Shown here piece by piece: positions 15,040 to 27,000 of a DNA stretch of 64,000 bases (position 1 is the first letter of the stretch; each line of letters starts with the position of its first letter). The DNA lies in the NCBI GenBank assembly GCA_964023205.1, contig OZ026847.1, forward strand, positions 7,252,819 through 7,316,818, written 5' to 3'. The notes beneath the pieces were generated by a model that worked only from the letters and a program-made list of their open reading frames with translations, ran no database searches and was not told where the DNA came from. The DNA comes from Lutraria lutraria (taxonomy: Eukaryota > Mollusca > Bivalvia > Venerida > Mactridae). The translations under genes and the position numbers were made by a program.

Positions 15040-17266
15040 TTTATCATATTAACTAAAATGTATAATGTTAACTGGACAAACATGTAAACAATTGTATACA
15101 TAAACACTGAATGATTTCAGAAAACACATGTACATCGTACATATATAATAATATAAATAAACAAGAAGATAAGACAGACTATAGAATGTTTATAATCTCC
15201 AGACATAAACAATTAATTGATCTTTTATGGCCGTGATATAATAATTTGTTTACACTAAATTATGTCTTTTGGTATGAATTCGATATCCAAATGATGCTCT
15301 TAGTCTCAAATAAACATGTACTATGACGAAAAACACCTAGCAACAATCTGATAAAGTGATCAAGTAACTCTGATAAATTGATAATATACTACATGTACAT
15401 GTACTAATACATGTATATACATATATTTTATTTGACGAAGGCATCGTGAATAAAAATAAATATTCAAACATAGAATAGGGCAGAATAGAATTATTTCATT
15501 TGAAAATAAAAGCCTCCGGCCGAAACTGGGTGACAATAACACGTAGATATATGCATGAATACAGAGTTAAGTCATATACATAATTGAATATAGATTTATG
15601 AAATTTCACATACAAATTAAGCACAGATGATATATGTACAATATGTATGTTGAAATTTTATGTAATGCATCATGATGTTCAGAAGACAACAGTGAATAGA
15701 TATCATGAAGGTCTCTACCATGTATACCAGGTAAGTAAAACATTATTTCTTATATCTGTATATTTTAAACAATGAAAGAAAGCATGAAATTCACAAGCCA
15801 GCTGAATTAGGTAAAAAATACGTTCATCTTTTGTCATAACAGTAATTGTGCCTGTATATACCAGTTTCAATCTTAAGTTTACGATTACACAATCTAACTT
15901 TTACAATAGCAAACTTAAATTGTATATCATGTAAAGGATACTTTTTAACATCTAATAGTGATTTAAAATGTGCCAACATATATGATATGATAAGTTACAA
16001 CATAGCATTCAAATAATAACTCCAAAAAAGGAAATTAAAACAATAACGTCAAAGATTATTAAATGTTGACAAGTTATATCAAGTATATCATTAGCCATTT
16101 TTTTAGATAAGTAGATAATTCTAGATAAATGCAATTGTAGATTTTGAACGTATTTAAATCAGGATAGATAAATATATATTGCTCTAAATTTTCGAAGATA
16201 CGAATGAAAACTTGAATAGTTTATGTAATTTAAATGTTTTATGTTTACCTGTTACCAAGTTGAACGTTAATTATATGCAGTGTTATTAAAAATGGTTCCT
16301 CAATAAACTCAGGACAAAATCATTCTTTTTTTATTTTTCCATGTTTTTCGGATTACTTAAAAAATGTTGTGTAACGTCACTATAAATCAAGGACTTATAT
16401 ACATATAATCCTTGTAAAAATGAAGTCAATTTTAATACATGTAAATCATGAAGAGGTGTACTGAAAATTATATTTGTGGACATAATCAATATGAACATGT
16501 ACTGTATATAATAAGAAAAATGTGTTTTTGAAGAGAAATATGACGAGGTTTTATATAGCGTTTTTCCGGTAATTTTCGATGTTTTATGGTACTTAAAGTG
16601 TGTTTTTTTTGGTGTTTCCATGGACCGGTCCGTATATCATTGGTTTTATACACGACTCATATATCTCACGAAATGTTTATTATTACAACGACGCCGGCAA
16701 ATGACAGCTCGACGGTTTTCGAGTCTTTGCTGTGTTTTATCTCATAGAAAGTGATCCCAGTCATCTATTGTGGATTATGTTAGCACAGGAACTTCGGTAC
16801 ACATAAAACTCACCAAACAGGTATAATACAGAACTAAATAATCGTAAATGCCGCGGCTAGAAACCTAAATTACCGTCATGAACTTGTCGCTATGTTGTAA
16901 ATGTAATGCTGGTCAGACTCAGAGTTAAAAGTGACACGAAGTATTTTAGCGACGCGAAGCCTTCATATTAGTTAAACGCTAATGAGGCTTAAAACCGTTA
17001 TTGGTATTTACAATATAATAAGTTTTTGAAGTATGTAGTAATGTAACAGTAATGATGATATTTCATTAAATCCAATGTTCATGAATGTTTGTTATGATTT
17101 TATCACTAGAAGTTGAACTGCAATGAGGTACCGAAGTTCAAATATATCCGAATGCATGGCATCGGATCAATTATTCCATTAGGAATCCATATTTTCAGTT
17201 CGGCAATGTCATTCTAAGCGTACACCGGCAGTAATATTAATTTATCCAATCAGCGCACTTCATTTC
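15040..17266. other. Intergenic region with candidate ATPase 5' region
   Basis: No coding exon recognised. A consensus donor CCAG|GTAAGT lies at about 15731, and another CAAACAG|GTATAA at about 16820. Either could end a non-coding first exon of the ATPase gene, whose first coding exon opens with an acceptor at 20925. A partial copy of the inverted end of the 17267 MITE is at 16384-16410. The stretch 16620-17230 is richer in CG dinucleotides than its surroundings and is the best promoter guess. Confidence 0.3.
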
Positions 17267-17776
17267 ATCAAGGACTTATATACATACATGGATTCGCAAC
17301 TTCCGTATTAACAGTTTAAAGTAATCAAATCCCGCGATAATAAGACGGGAATCAATGGGAATGCAAGCTATTGTTTACAAAAGCGAAAATACGAAAATAT
17401 CCGTGATAATCCGAATGATAATAACAGCGAAAACATCCGTGGTATTCCAAATGTTTAATCTCGGAGACGAAAGGATTATAATAGATGTCCGCCATCTTGG
17501 AATATAAAATGTTCGACTGATGCCTTTTTCAATGCTTATACTTAGACTTTGTGGATTATAAATGTATCTCAATATCTTTAAGGAGTTTGTTGCTTCCTTT
17601 ACCAATTTTCCGTGCCCACTTGCCAGAGTTTTTTTAGTATAATCAAATTCGTAAACACCCAATTACAGCTGTGGGACATTGCCGAGTATATAGCAATGCA
17701 TTGTGGGATCGCCAAATGATATCGTTTGAGCTATTTTTAGCAGTTGCGAATCCATGTATGTATATAAGTCCTTGAT
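17267..17776. mobile_element. MITE of 510 bp with perfect 35-bp terminal inverted repeats
   Basis: Arms 17267-17301 and 17742-17776 are exact reverse complements, starting ATCAAGGACTTATATACATA and ending ATTCGCAACT. TTCATTT flanks both sides as a probable target duplication, offset by one base on the left. The interior has a 95-codon minus-strand ORF with no recognisable domain. Confidence 0.88.
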
Positions 17777-17823
17777 TTCATTTACTGCGTCGTATGTAAT
17801 TTTTAACAAAAACAAGTATGGAC

Positions 17824-18700
17824 TAGAGCTGGGATGGGTAGAAAATTTGTACCCGGGTACCAGTGACCATATTACCCGCGTGTGCCCGAGTACCCCCTAT
17901 TTATCTCGAAAGAGTTATCATTCCTGCATCCTGGCACTAACTAGTGCTTAAATAAATTGGCAAACAACCAAACTGCACAAAAAAGCCAAGTTCGGCAATA
18001 TTTCACGCTTCTTAGTGATGAACAGAAGACAAAATGCAATATCTGTGACCTTGAGTTGAATAAATACATACAGCAGAACAAAGTTACATGTGTCCGACGC
18101 CAAGCCTTCCAATGTATGTGTGCCAACACCTGTGTTCGTAAAGTCAGAGCCTGATGTTACTGGAAACGTTCAGGATTCTTGTTCCGAACCTTACTTGCCT
18201 CCCCATCCCATGTTCCCAAATTTGCCAACCGTTACTAATGAGAAATTGTGTTAAATAACGGTAAATATACATGTACGTGTGGAGAATTTACTTGCGGTAA
18301 ACTGCTAGTTACATTATATAAATACTGATGGAGTTAATTAAAAGTTTAGACTGTATTGCAAATAAATGGATAAAAAAAATCTTGTGTTAATATTTTGACC
18401 ATTAGAACAATAATTCATACTCGTCGGAGCAGCACTTAAGCATAAAAAACGGGATGAGTATTTGTTGGTAAATTAAATCTTATATAGAAATCGGCAACAA
18501 AAAATGTCATAAGTATTGTTCAGTAAGGTAGATAAAAAATATAATTAGGTCTAATCAATGTATGTTTTGTTTGCTAAAAAATCAAAACGAGTTTAATATG
18601 GGGTGTTCTATTTCAAGGGTACCTGGTTAGTAATTTTGTACCCGGGTAGTAGCCTTACTCGACCCGATACCCGGGTACTCGAGTACTCGTCCCAGCTCTA
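17824..18700 (+). mobile_element. hAT-type DNA transposon, non-autonomous, 877 bp
   Basis: Terminal inverted repeats TAGAGCTGGGA at the left and TCCCAGCTCTA at the right, flanked by an exact 8-bp duplication GTATGGAC (17816-17823 and 18701-18708). Eight-base duplications are the hAT hallmark. GTACCCGGGTAC runs near both ends are sub-terminal inverted motifs. It carries a remnant zinc-finger ORF but no catalytic domain. Confidence 0.88.
17957..18154 (+). pseudogene. Remnant BED-type zinc-finger segment of hAT transposase
   Basis: The ORF reads MANNQTAQKSQVRQYFTLLS then DEQKTKCNICDLELNKYIQQ. VRQYF...KCNIC is the start of a BED finger (aromatic, then C-x2-C). The expected H-x(3-5)-H pair and the whole catalytic core are missing. 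It lies within the hAT-type element. Confidence 0.6.
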
Positions 18701-18708
18701 GTATGGAC

Positions 18709-19260
18709 CATGCTTGTTGATCTACCAGCTTCACTAGAATTATATGTGTGGCAAGATTTTGCGTTTGAGAAAAGATCTTGAGTTGAAGACTAGTAGTATG
18801 TTATAAATGTACAGGTTTTTTTTTCGGTATTTTGGGAATATGACCCATACCATTGGGATTGGGAATTTTCGTTGTGTTTTAATCAAAATTGGGAAAAAAT
18901 GTATTCGTTACTACAATTTTTGCAATGTTCAACTTATTCTACTTATTCTCCCATAGAACAGTAGTAGTATCTGGTATTTACTACCAATAGTGATGTAAAT
19001 GAACTAATAACTGAACTTATATAAAATTTATAGTTTTGTAACTTCGTTTTTTAAAACGATTTAAAATGATATTGTATATTGAAACATTTATTGTTGCACT
19101 ATTACCCCTTTTCACATATTATATTTTGTTTTGATTGGCTGTACTGTATAAGTTGCATTTCAATTTTACGCCAATTAAATATTATGTCACATTAATTATA
19201 TGTTGTAAAATTGAAACAGGGACATATCTCATTTCTTAACCAATTAAATGTTCATTCTTA
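18709..19260. other. Intergenic stretch with no recognised feature
   Basis: AT-rich sequence between the hAT element and the repeat block at 19265. I see no exon, element end or regular repeat. Confidence 0.5.
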
Positions 19261-19264
19261 CGTC

Positions 19265-19930
19265 CTAAGGCAGTTTTTAACACTCCAGCGTCTAGAGGTC
19301 ACAGTTTTGACTGGATCTTCATCAAACCTTGTCAGAATGTTCGGTTGAATGATATCTTGGATGAGTTCAAATCCTCGGTCATCTGGGATGAAAAACTAGG
19401 GCACCAAGTCAAATCCCAGAAAAACTTTGTTAGCACTCTAGAGGTCACAGTTTTGATAAGATCTTGACCAGACGTTGTCAGAATGTTTGCCTCAATTGTA
19501 TCTTGGACTAGTATGAACATGTGACATCTAAGGTCGAAATTTAGGTCATGGGGTCAAATCATAGGGGAAACCTTGTTAACACTCTAAAGGTCTTAGTTTT
19601 GATTGGATCTTCATTAAACCTTGTCAGAATGTTTGTCCTAATGATATCTTGGACAATTTGGAACAGAGGGTCAAATCCAAGGAAAATCTTGTGAACACTC
19701 TAGAGGTCACAGTTTTGATTGGATCTTCAAACCTTATCAGAATGTTTGTCTTTATGATTATGATATCTTGAACAAATATGAAAATTAGGTCACCTGGTCA
19801 AATCACTGGTAAACCTTAATAACACTGGAGAGACAACATTGTTTATCAAATCTTGAAGAAAGTTGCTAAAAATATCTGTGTTGATCAGATGATTTTTTGG
19901 ACTGTGTTAGGCTCTGACCTAATTAAACAT
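19265..19930. repeat. Dispersed repeat family R2 (tandem GGTCA-rich units)
   Basis: Four to five copies of a unit of about 120 bp with CTCTAGAGGTCACAGTTTTG, CTTGTCAGAATGTTTG and GATATCTTGGA. Copies of the family also occur at 40030-40460, 43278-44432, 47180-47640, 52835-53165, 55490-55890 and 59830-60065. Confidence 0.8.
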
Positions 19931-20488
19931 TTAGAAAGAAGTAGCACCAGTAGTGGCCCACTGTAAATTGTTTCTGAATAGTTATTATCCATTCAAACCA
20001 AACTTATTCGGCGTATTTTTACATGCCATACAAAAACGGACACTGACCGAAAAATTGTAAATCGTCTAGTAAATAATTTTATTATATAGACTCATTATTT
20101 CTTTTTTCTGCAATTTTTACTGAGATGTTTACTGGATTATAATAACTTATGAAAATGAATCAATTAAAATCAGGAAGATAAACACTATTGAATTTTTTTT
20201 TCTGACATATTTAAAATGCATTTTGTACCGATGATGTACTTTGTACAAGTAGAAATAAATGTATGTTCTGTTCTTATTTATAACTCTTGCATGATGAAAT
20301 AGTTATGGTAAAACTAGATTTTCAATCCAGCAAAATGTAGCCATAAACTGGCTGTTTATTTTTTACTTATAAAAATATTTGGTCAATTTTTTAAACTTTT
20401 TTATTCATTGATCTAAACCATCATAATAGGTTTGTGGCTTATTTGGTGATCCAGTACTGTAAAATATTCAGACAGAAAAATCCAGTGT

Positions 20489-20640
20489 TTTTTATTTAAA
20501 GTACTCAATAAAGATGAAAAATCACCAAACACGAAACATGAAAACGATTAATTTATTATATCTACGTTTCGCCGCATTGGCTTCTTCAGGATAATCAATT
20601 TTTTAAAAATTTTTTTATTTAAAGTACGAAATTTGTGTTA
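20489..20640 (-). mobile_element. 5'-truncated Penelope-like tail with target duplication
   Basis: A fragment of about 110 bp flanked on both sides by TTTTTTATTTAAAGTAC (at about 20489-20505 and 20612-20630), which looks like a target-site duplication. Reversed, the fragment carries CCTGAAGAAGCCAATGCGGC then GAAACGTAGATATAATAAAT. That matches the CUGANGA, short stem, GAAA core of the hammerhead motif known from Penelope-like elements. No coding part remains. Confidence 0.55.
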
Positions 20641-20925
20641 AAATTATGGGAGTAAATATATATGTACATGTAACAGTAGTCATGTGGACAAGGTACAAGT
20701 CAACAAATTGACATGTAATACTCACAATGCAGTGTTTGAACTAATTTTTCTAAAGCACTAGCCAAAATTATTAATACTCTTGACAATAGACAATTAACTA
20801 CTAGCCTGACTCAATTTTGAGAAATCTCACTATATCGAATAGAAGTTTATTAGTCTCAGTCTGAAGACTGCTATGATGTCAATAACATTACATTGATATA
20901 CATGTATAAAACTTCATCCTTTCAG

Positions 20926-20945
20926 ATGATACAAGTATTACCAGG
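20926..20945 (+). promoter_or_regulatory. uORF overlapping the ATPase start codon
   Basis: If splicing uses the acceptor cctttcag at 20925, the exon opens with ATG at 20926 and a seven-codon ORF MIQVLPG. Its TGA (20947-20949) overlaps the main ATG (20946-20948) as ATGA. This arrangement could limit or couple translation of the transporter. Confidence 0.5.
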
Positions 20946-21023
20946 ATGAATGGTGATTTAGAAGGATCAAGTCATCTGCTTCCAGACAACACAATACTGA
21001 ACCAAAATACAGATGATGAATTG
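20946..21023 (+). CDS. ATP13A: ATPase exon 1 (start)
   Basis: [20 protein letters not shown] then NTDDEL, a hydrophilic cytosolic N-terminus. The ATG at 20946 is in frame with exon 2. Transcribed sequence of this exon begins at 20926. Donor TTG|GTAATA, phase 0. Confidence 0.75.
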
Positions 21024-24000
21024 GTAATATATTCAACATATTTTTTTATTTAGAGCAATTGATACATTGAATTTTGATACCTCTTCTGCAGGATGGAGGC
21101 TATGCAGCCTGTAATTCCCACTCTGTTCCACTCACTGTAATTAACTGTTGTATACATGGGTCTTATGGAATGTCCTTTTAAATCAAAGGTTCTGTTTTAA
21201 TTCAACATCCTTAATATTGATTGTTTCAGATTGAATTAACTTACAAGAATTAAGTACTTTTTTGGTTCATTGATAGAATGATGTTAATCAAATTGTTAAT
21301 TAGGAATATGCAACGCTATTGCATCAAACCATATTTGTCCAACTTTTCTGTTGTAATGTTAAGCTTAAATCCAGTCCCTTCAAAACCATTTAATATTATT
21401 TTCCCCAAAATAATCTGATGAGTACTGAAATGATAATACTACCTATCAATTTCGGTTCCTCATGACAACCTCTATAGAATCTTTGCATTTTCAGGTCAGT
21501 AGGTCAAAGGTCAAGGTCATGGGGGCATTGTGCGTTAAAAAATCTTAAATTAATTCTATGTTACTCCTCCTATGTTTCTCATGGGATTTTGAAGAAACTT
21601 TCACCAAGAACTCCAGCACATATATACCAGTTTTGTTTTTGGATTATATTTGGCAGATTTATGGCCCTTTGTTTATTTTGTGCAATTGTAATAGAGAAAT
21701 ACTCTTTGTTTGCAAATTTTGTCAAGGGATTTTGATAAAACTTTCATGGAACTATTGTTATCATGTTACTCAGTGCATATTGTTGAGGTTTTGTGATTCG
21801 ATCATTTTTTACGGAATTATGGCCCTTTGTTTATTTGGTGCATATGTAATAGTATTATATAGAGAATTCTATTTTGTATATATATAACTTCCACATTTTG
21901 CCTATCAACTTAGAAAGAAATTTAAAAAAAAACACCAAATGAATTACATGCTAACTGCAGTCACATGGACAAATTTAGTTATATTTTGACATTAACAAAA
22001 TTCTGAGATTTGAAATTGGAGACCCATAGAGAGAATAGAACAAATATTCAGGATGCCAGGAAACAGACCTACATTGTAATCAAATTTTTTATATAAGTGA
22101 GTTTTGACTAAATGAGAATCAACTGTAAAAATTCTGTACTTTTCAGTATTGCTATGGTTACAAAGATGATAAATTGAAGACTGGAGTGTTCTTTTTTCTT
22201 GTTGTTATTACATTTGGCCTTATACTACTCCTATTGTACTGGAAACCAGAGTTGGAATGTTATTTAAAGAAATCCAAGTGTCCATTGTATACAGCTGATT
22301 CTGTCTTACTGGAGGTAAGGGTGTATTGTTTTGTGTAAAATGTTTCTTCTGCTTGTAATAAAAGTTATTTTATTTTTATAATATTTATATATTTCACATG
22401 CTTGCTGAATTTCATTTTGTCCATTCTTTCATGTTAGTATTAAGGCATCGTGATTGCCTAAATATGCTAAAAAGTTTTGGCACTTGTCTGCAGAGTTCAT
22501 GCTTTCATTTCATTAAGGTCAAATATCTAATAAATGAAGGACATTATAAAAAAATCTGAGGTGCGGTTCCCCGTATTATACATTTATAGTTATTTTAAGG
22601 CTAATTGTTTTAATATATTCCAATATACAGAGTACTTATTGTTGTTAAAAAATTCATGAAAGTTTATATTGTATAATACTAAACCTAAAGTTTTTTGTTG
22701 TATAATTCTAAATCCTATGCTTCAAGTTGATCTGTGCCGATTTCTGATTTCAATTTTTAAAATCCCACAATGCATTATGTCCAGTGGAATTGAAATTGCG
22801 ATACAAGAATTTTAAATAGATGAGCAAGCTGTTTTTTTGTTTATTGCGATATAAATACGGAGAAAGTTTTATCAACAGTCCCGACTAAATACGTAAATAC
22901 TATGATTATTATGAAAGGTATGAGAGTTAGGCCTTTCTGATGACCAGGAGTAAAAATGCTTCTAGATTAGTACTTATAATAAAGATATCAAACATGTAAA
23001 TTTTGCTTGGTTATTTCATTTGGCGATGAACTGTTGAAGTTAAAAGCCAATAAAATATATGACTTGACTTGAGTAACTGTTGATGCAAAATTACGTACCA
23101 TAAGACATCAGTTTTTTATGCCCCCGCATCGATAGATCGGGGGCGTATTGTTTTTGGTCTCTCTGTTTGTCTGTCTGTTTGTACCAAACTTTAACCTTGC
23201 CTATAAAATCAAAACGCTTGCACCTACATTCATCAAACTTCATATGTAGGTTCCTCATGACAACCTCTACAGACAGGACCTGTGCATTTTCAGGTCATTA
23301 AGTCAAAGGTCAAGGTCACAGGGTCATTGTGTTTAAAAAAATCCTACATTTCTTTCAGAATACTACTCCTACATTTTTCATGGGATTTTGATGAAACTTG
23401 TTACCAAGAACCCCCGTACATATAATTCCGGGTTTTGTGATTCGATCATTTTTGACGGAATTATGGCCCTTTGTTTATTTTGTGCATTTTCAAGTTAAAG
23501 GGCACCCAGAGGGGGCATTGTGTTTTTGAAACACATCTTGTTATGACTTTAAACTTCCGATTTATTTTATAGGTTCAGAGAATGAGATAATCGTGATAAT
23601 GTTTCTCTTGGTAAGGACATTGTTTCAAAATAGACTCCAATCATAACAGGTTCTCACAGATATCTTATTTCAGATTAAATGCACACATTGTATTTTTTTT
23701 AAATTTATTTTTAGGACCATTATCATCAGAAGTATGTGGTTTCTATCAAGTACTTCAATGTTGCTGAAGAATTGTAAGTGCTAAAATGTATAATTGACAA
23801 GAATGTATTGACTTAAGGTCAACACTCTCACATATTGTTCTCAACATCTTATATGAATCATATTGAATGGTGTATGATAAAATCTGTAACTTGCAAAACA
23901 TGTTAAAGTGTTCATTAAATTGTGACATGTTTATTGTGATATGTATAATTGTGACATGTCTTTTCTTTTTAAATCATGCATTATTTTATTGCTATTTTAT

Positions 24001-27000
24001 TTATTTTTTGTTATTGATTCCAAACTTGTGTAAATGGCTGCCCTCTTGAAAATCTGGAAAAACTGTAACAAATTTTTGAAAACATTATGCAACTGCCTCC
24101 ATGGTCGAATGGTCGCTGACTTCAATTCACTGTAACCTTTCACTGATAGAGGGTCGTGGGTTCGAGCCCCGCTACCGATCATGTCTCTTTATGTGAGAAA
24201 GTAGGCATTTGTTTACAGAGGATGGGAGTCTAGTTTTGGATCTTCCCAGGAACGATGGTTACATGAACTGTCCGACTCACATGACTCTGACTGTTAAAAA
24301 GGGGCGTAAAACTCAAATAAACAAACAAACATAGATGTGTTACCATCTCAATAATACAGCTATATAACCATTAACAATACTCTGTCGGTTTTACTTGCTT
24401 ATTGTAGATGTTTGTTTGTTTCATCGGGTTTAATGCCATTTTCAACATTATTTCAGTCATATTGTGGCAGGCAGTTATCCTAACCAGCTTTCCTGGACTT
24501 CATTTAGGCCTTAACCAGTACTAACCACATTCTATCCGTAAGCTTCTGCCAAGCTACCCCACATGATTCAGAGGTGGAGGACAATTTTAACATAGGATGT
24601 AATATCTTCAGTCAAATTTGTCACGGACAGTGTGAGCCTCGCCAGGGGTTCAAACTCACAACCTCTCGATCATTAGACAAATGCTCTAACCACTGAGCAA
24701 GCCAGGTGGAAATTTATTTTAGATGTGTTTTCATTCCTGATAATACAGGTGTTGAACCATTGTGAATACTAAAGCTGTTTTCCTCTATTGTCTTTGTTAC
24801 AGATCAGAATTTGAGAATGCTTACAACAGAGAAGAAAGTTCACCTGAGAATCTTATGGATGAAGATGATATAGCAAACTTAACTGTAAAACAAGTAGGTT
24901 CATGTATTTATAGTAACAGAAAATAGTAACTGTGCATTCTTGTAAGTATCAGCAAAGTGTGGGCGTCTTCATTTTGAGTATATTTAAACACTGGCTGACT
25001 TCATTTTGAGCCAAACACCAGTGCACCTCATGTTGGGCCAAACACCAGGCCACTTTATTTTGAGCCATTCCTGCCTGAAGCATGCCAATTATAATGGCTT
25101 CAAAATGTTAGTTTTCTAAGGTCGTAGCATTTTGTTCCAAATTTGATGAAGCAAACAACGTGCTTTTATTAATAGGAAGAGTTAAATTGAAGCCCTAAAT
25201 GTGAATATCTCTTACTGAGCCTTATTGATTTTGATGTCAGTAAATCAAAGGTGATAGTAACATTCAACACAAAAACCTTATCTGATCAATAACAGGAAAT
25301 AAATATCAAATTGGTGTTTAGGGGGGTATCGTTTTTTGACAAACCCTTCTTGTTTATATTATAGACTGATCCTGTTGTGCGTTATTTTGATCATCATTAT
25401 GTGAGATATTTATGGAACAATCAAGAAAAAACATACAGCAGATTACTGTAAGTACAAACTCTGCCTTGTCTTATATATAGAGTATTCTAAGAAACTTCAC
25501 GTGGGCTCTATTTATGTTTTGATATAAAGTATGAGCTTATTGAAGAATTCCCCATCTGTAAATGTTTATTTGAACATTTTACTGTAACTATTTTTGCTGG
25601 TATATTTTGGTGAAGTATGTAATCGCATTAGGTGAAAATATATTTTACTCTTACATGTGTGTTTATTAGATCCTAGATAAATCATTATCTTGTGTAGTTA
25701 TAGCTATCATGTTTACTGAATTCAATGTCTGCTTAAACAACTATACTTCAAAGTATTAGGCAGTAAATCAGTCTCTATCGAGCCTGCAATAATATGCTTA
25801 TAAAACACACTTTCTTGTACTAGACCAAAGAGCTCATACAGTCATGCTTGGAGTTTGTTCTACAAAGTTCTCCACAGCAAAGTGTTAATGTATATACTTT
25901 AAACCCCACTGGTGTGTGTCCAAATATTCATTAACTGGGCTGTAAATTAAGGTATTGATTTTCTAATTTTGCTCAATTGCACTGTCTCTTCATTTTCATT
26001 TAACCTTATGGAATAGAATAGAACAAATTACTATTTAAGATTGTCTTTAAATAACTGAACATGAATTTCTCATTTACTGTAATCACTTGTGTATAGGTCT
26101 CACCTTTTGTTTAAAATGCAGGTAAAAATCAGCAGAAATCCAGGGGAAATATATTCATGTGTAAAAGTGTAAGATTTTAATGTGTTTGTATATATTTCAG
26201 TGATTTATCATCAAATACGAAATGTGGTACTTTTCATGAAAAATATAAAGGTCTGAGTCCTTTGCAACAAGCTCACAGGTAAATGTATTCCAGATTAAAT
26301 GTATTTCAATTAATTTTTGTAAAGCCTGCTTGTAGTCGGCGCGACTCAGTTTCCACAATGGCAGTTCTTTGTCTGTATGTTAGTTAGTTCGTACGTCAGT
26401 CCGGATTTTCATAAGCGTCCACTTCCTGAACTGTCTTCTGCCTAAACTCTCCACTACATAAATTGTCCACTTCCTGAACAGTTGTCCATTTGAAATTATA
26501 TAATATCATTTAATTAGCTTTATGTTCAATATTTCGGCTGGAGCCTTTATCAAGGATAAACATGTAATTTAAACTTCGCTACATTATATAGTGTTAATAT
26601 TCCCTTTGGAATTAAGATAAACACATTTGCAATTATTTTATTTGACATTATTTATTGTTTCTATTAAGTTTGAAACATAACTGTAATATATTAAATGCTT
26701 TCAGGCGTGTTGTATATGGTGGTAATTCAATTGAAGTTGATGTTAAATCATACTGGAAACTCTTCATTGAGGAGGTATGTTCAATCTTCATTTTTATAGG
26801 AAATAAATATGTCAACATTTTTTCTTTGTACCTATTACATGTAGTAATTACGATTTTTTGTAAATTCTTGAATACACTTGTTTGTACTTATTTTATAACA
26901 TTGACTTTATCAACGTGAAGGAGTATTTATGCAGTGTTCAGTTTATTTTTCTATATTACAGGTATTGAATCCATTCTACATTTTCCAGATTGGTAGCATA

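Noticed and set aside
17375..17662. 95-codon ORF inside the MITE
   Set aside because: No transposase motif; length is compatible with chance in a 510-bp element.
21558..21887. 109-codon hydrophobic ORF resembling a membrane protein
   Set aside because: It lies wholly within dispersed repeat family R3.
24090..24180. tRNA gene on the plus strand
   Set aside because: A and B boxes are present but no proper cloverleaf or anticodon arm; the same head occurs in several SINE copies.
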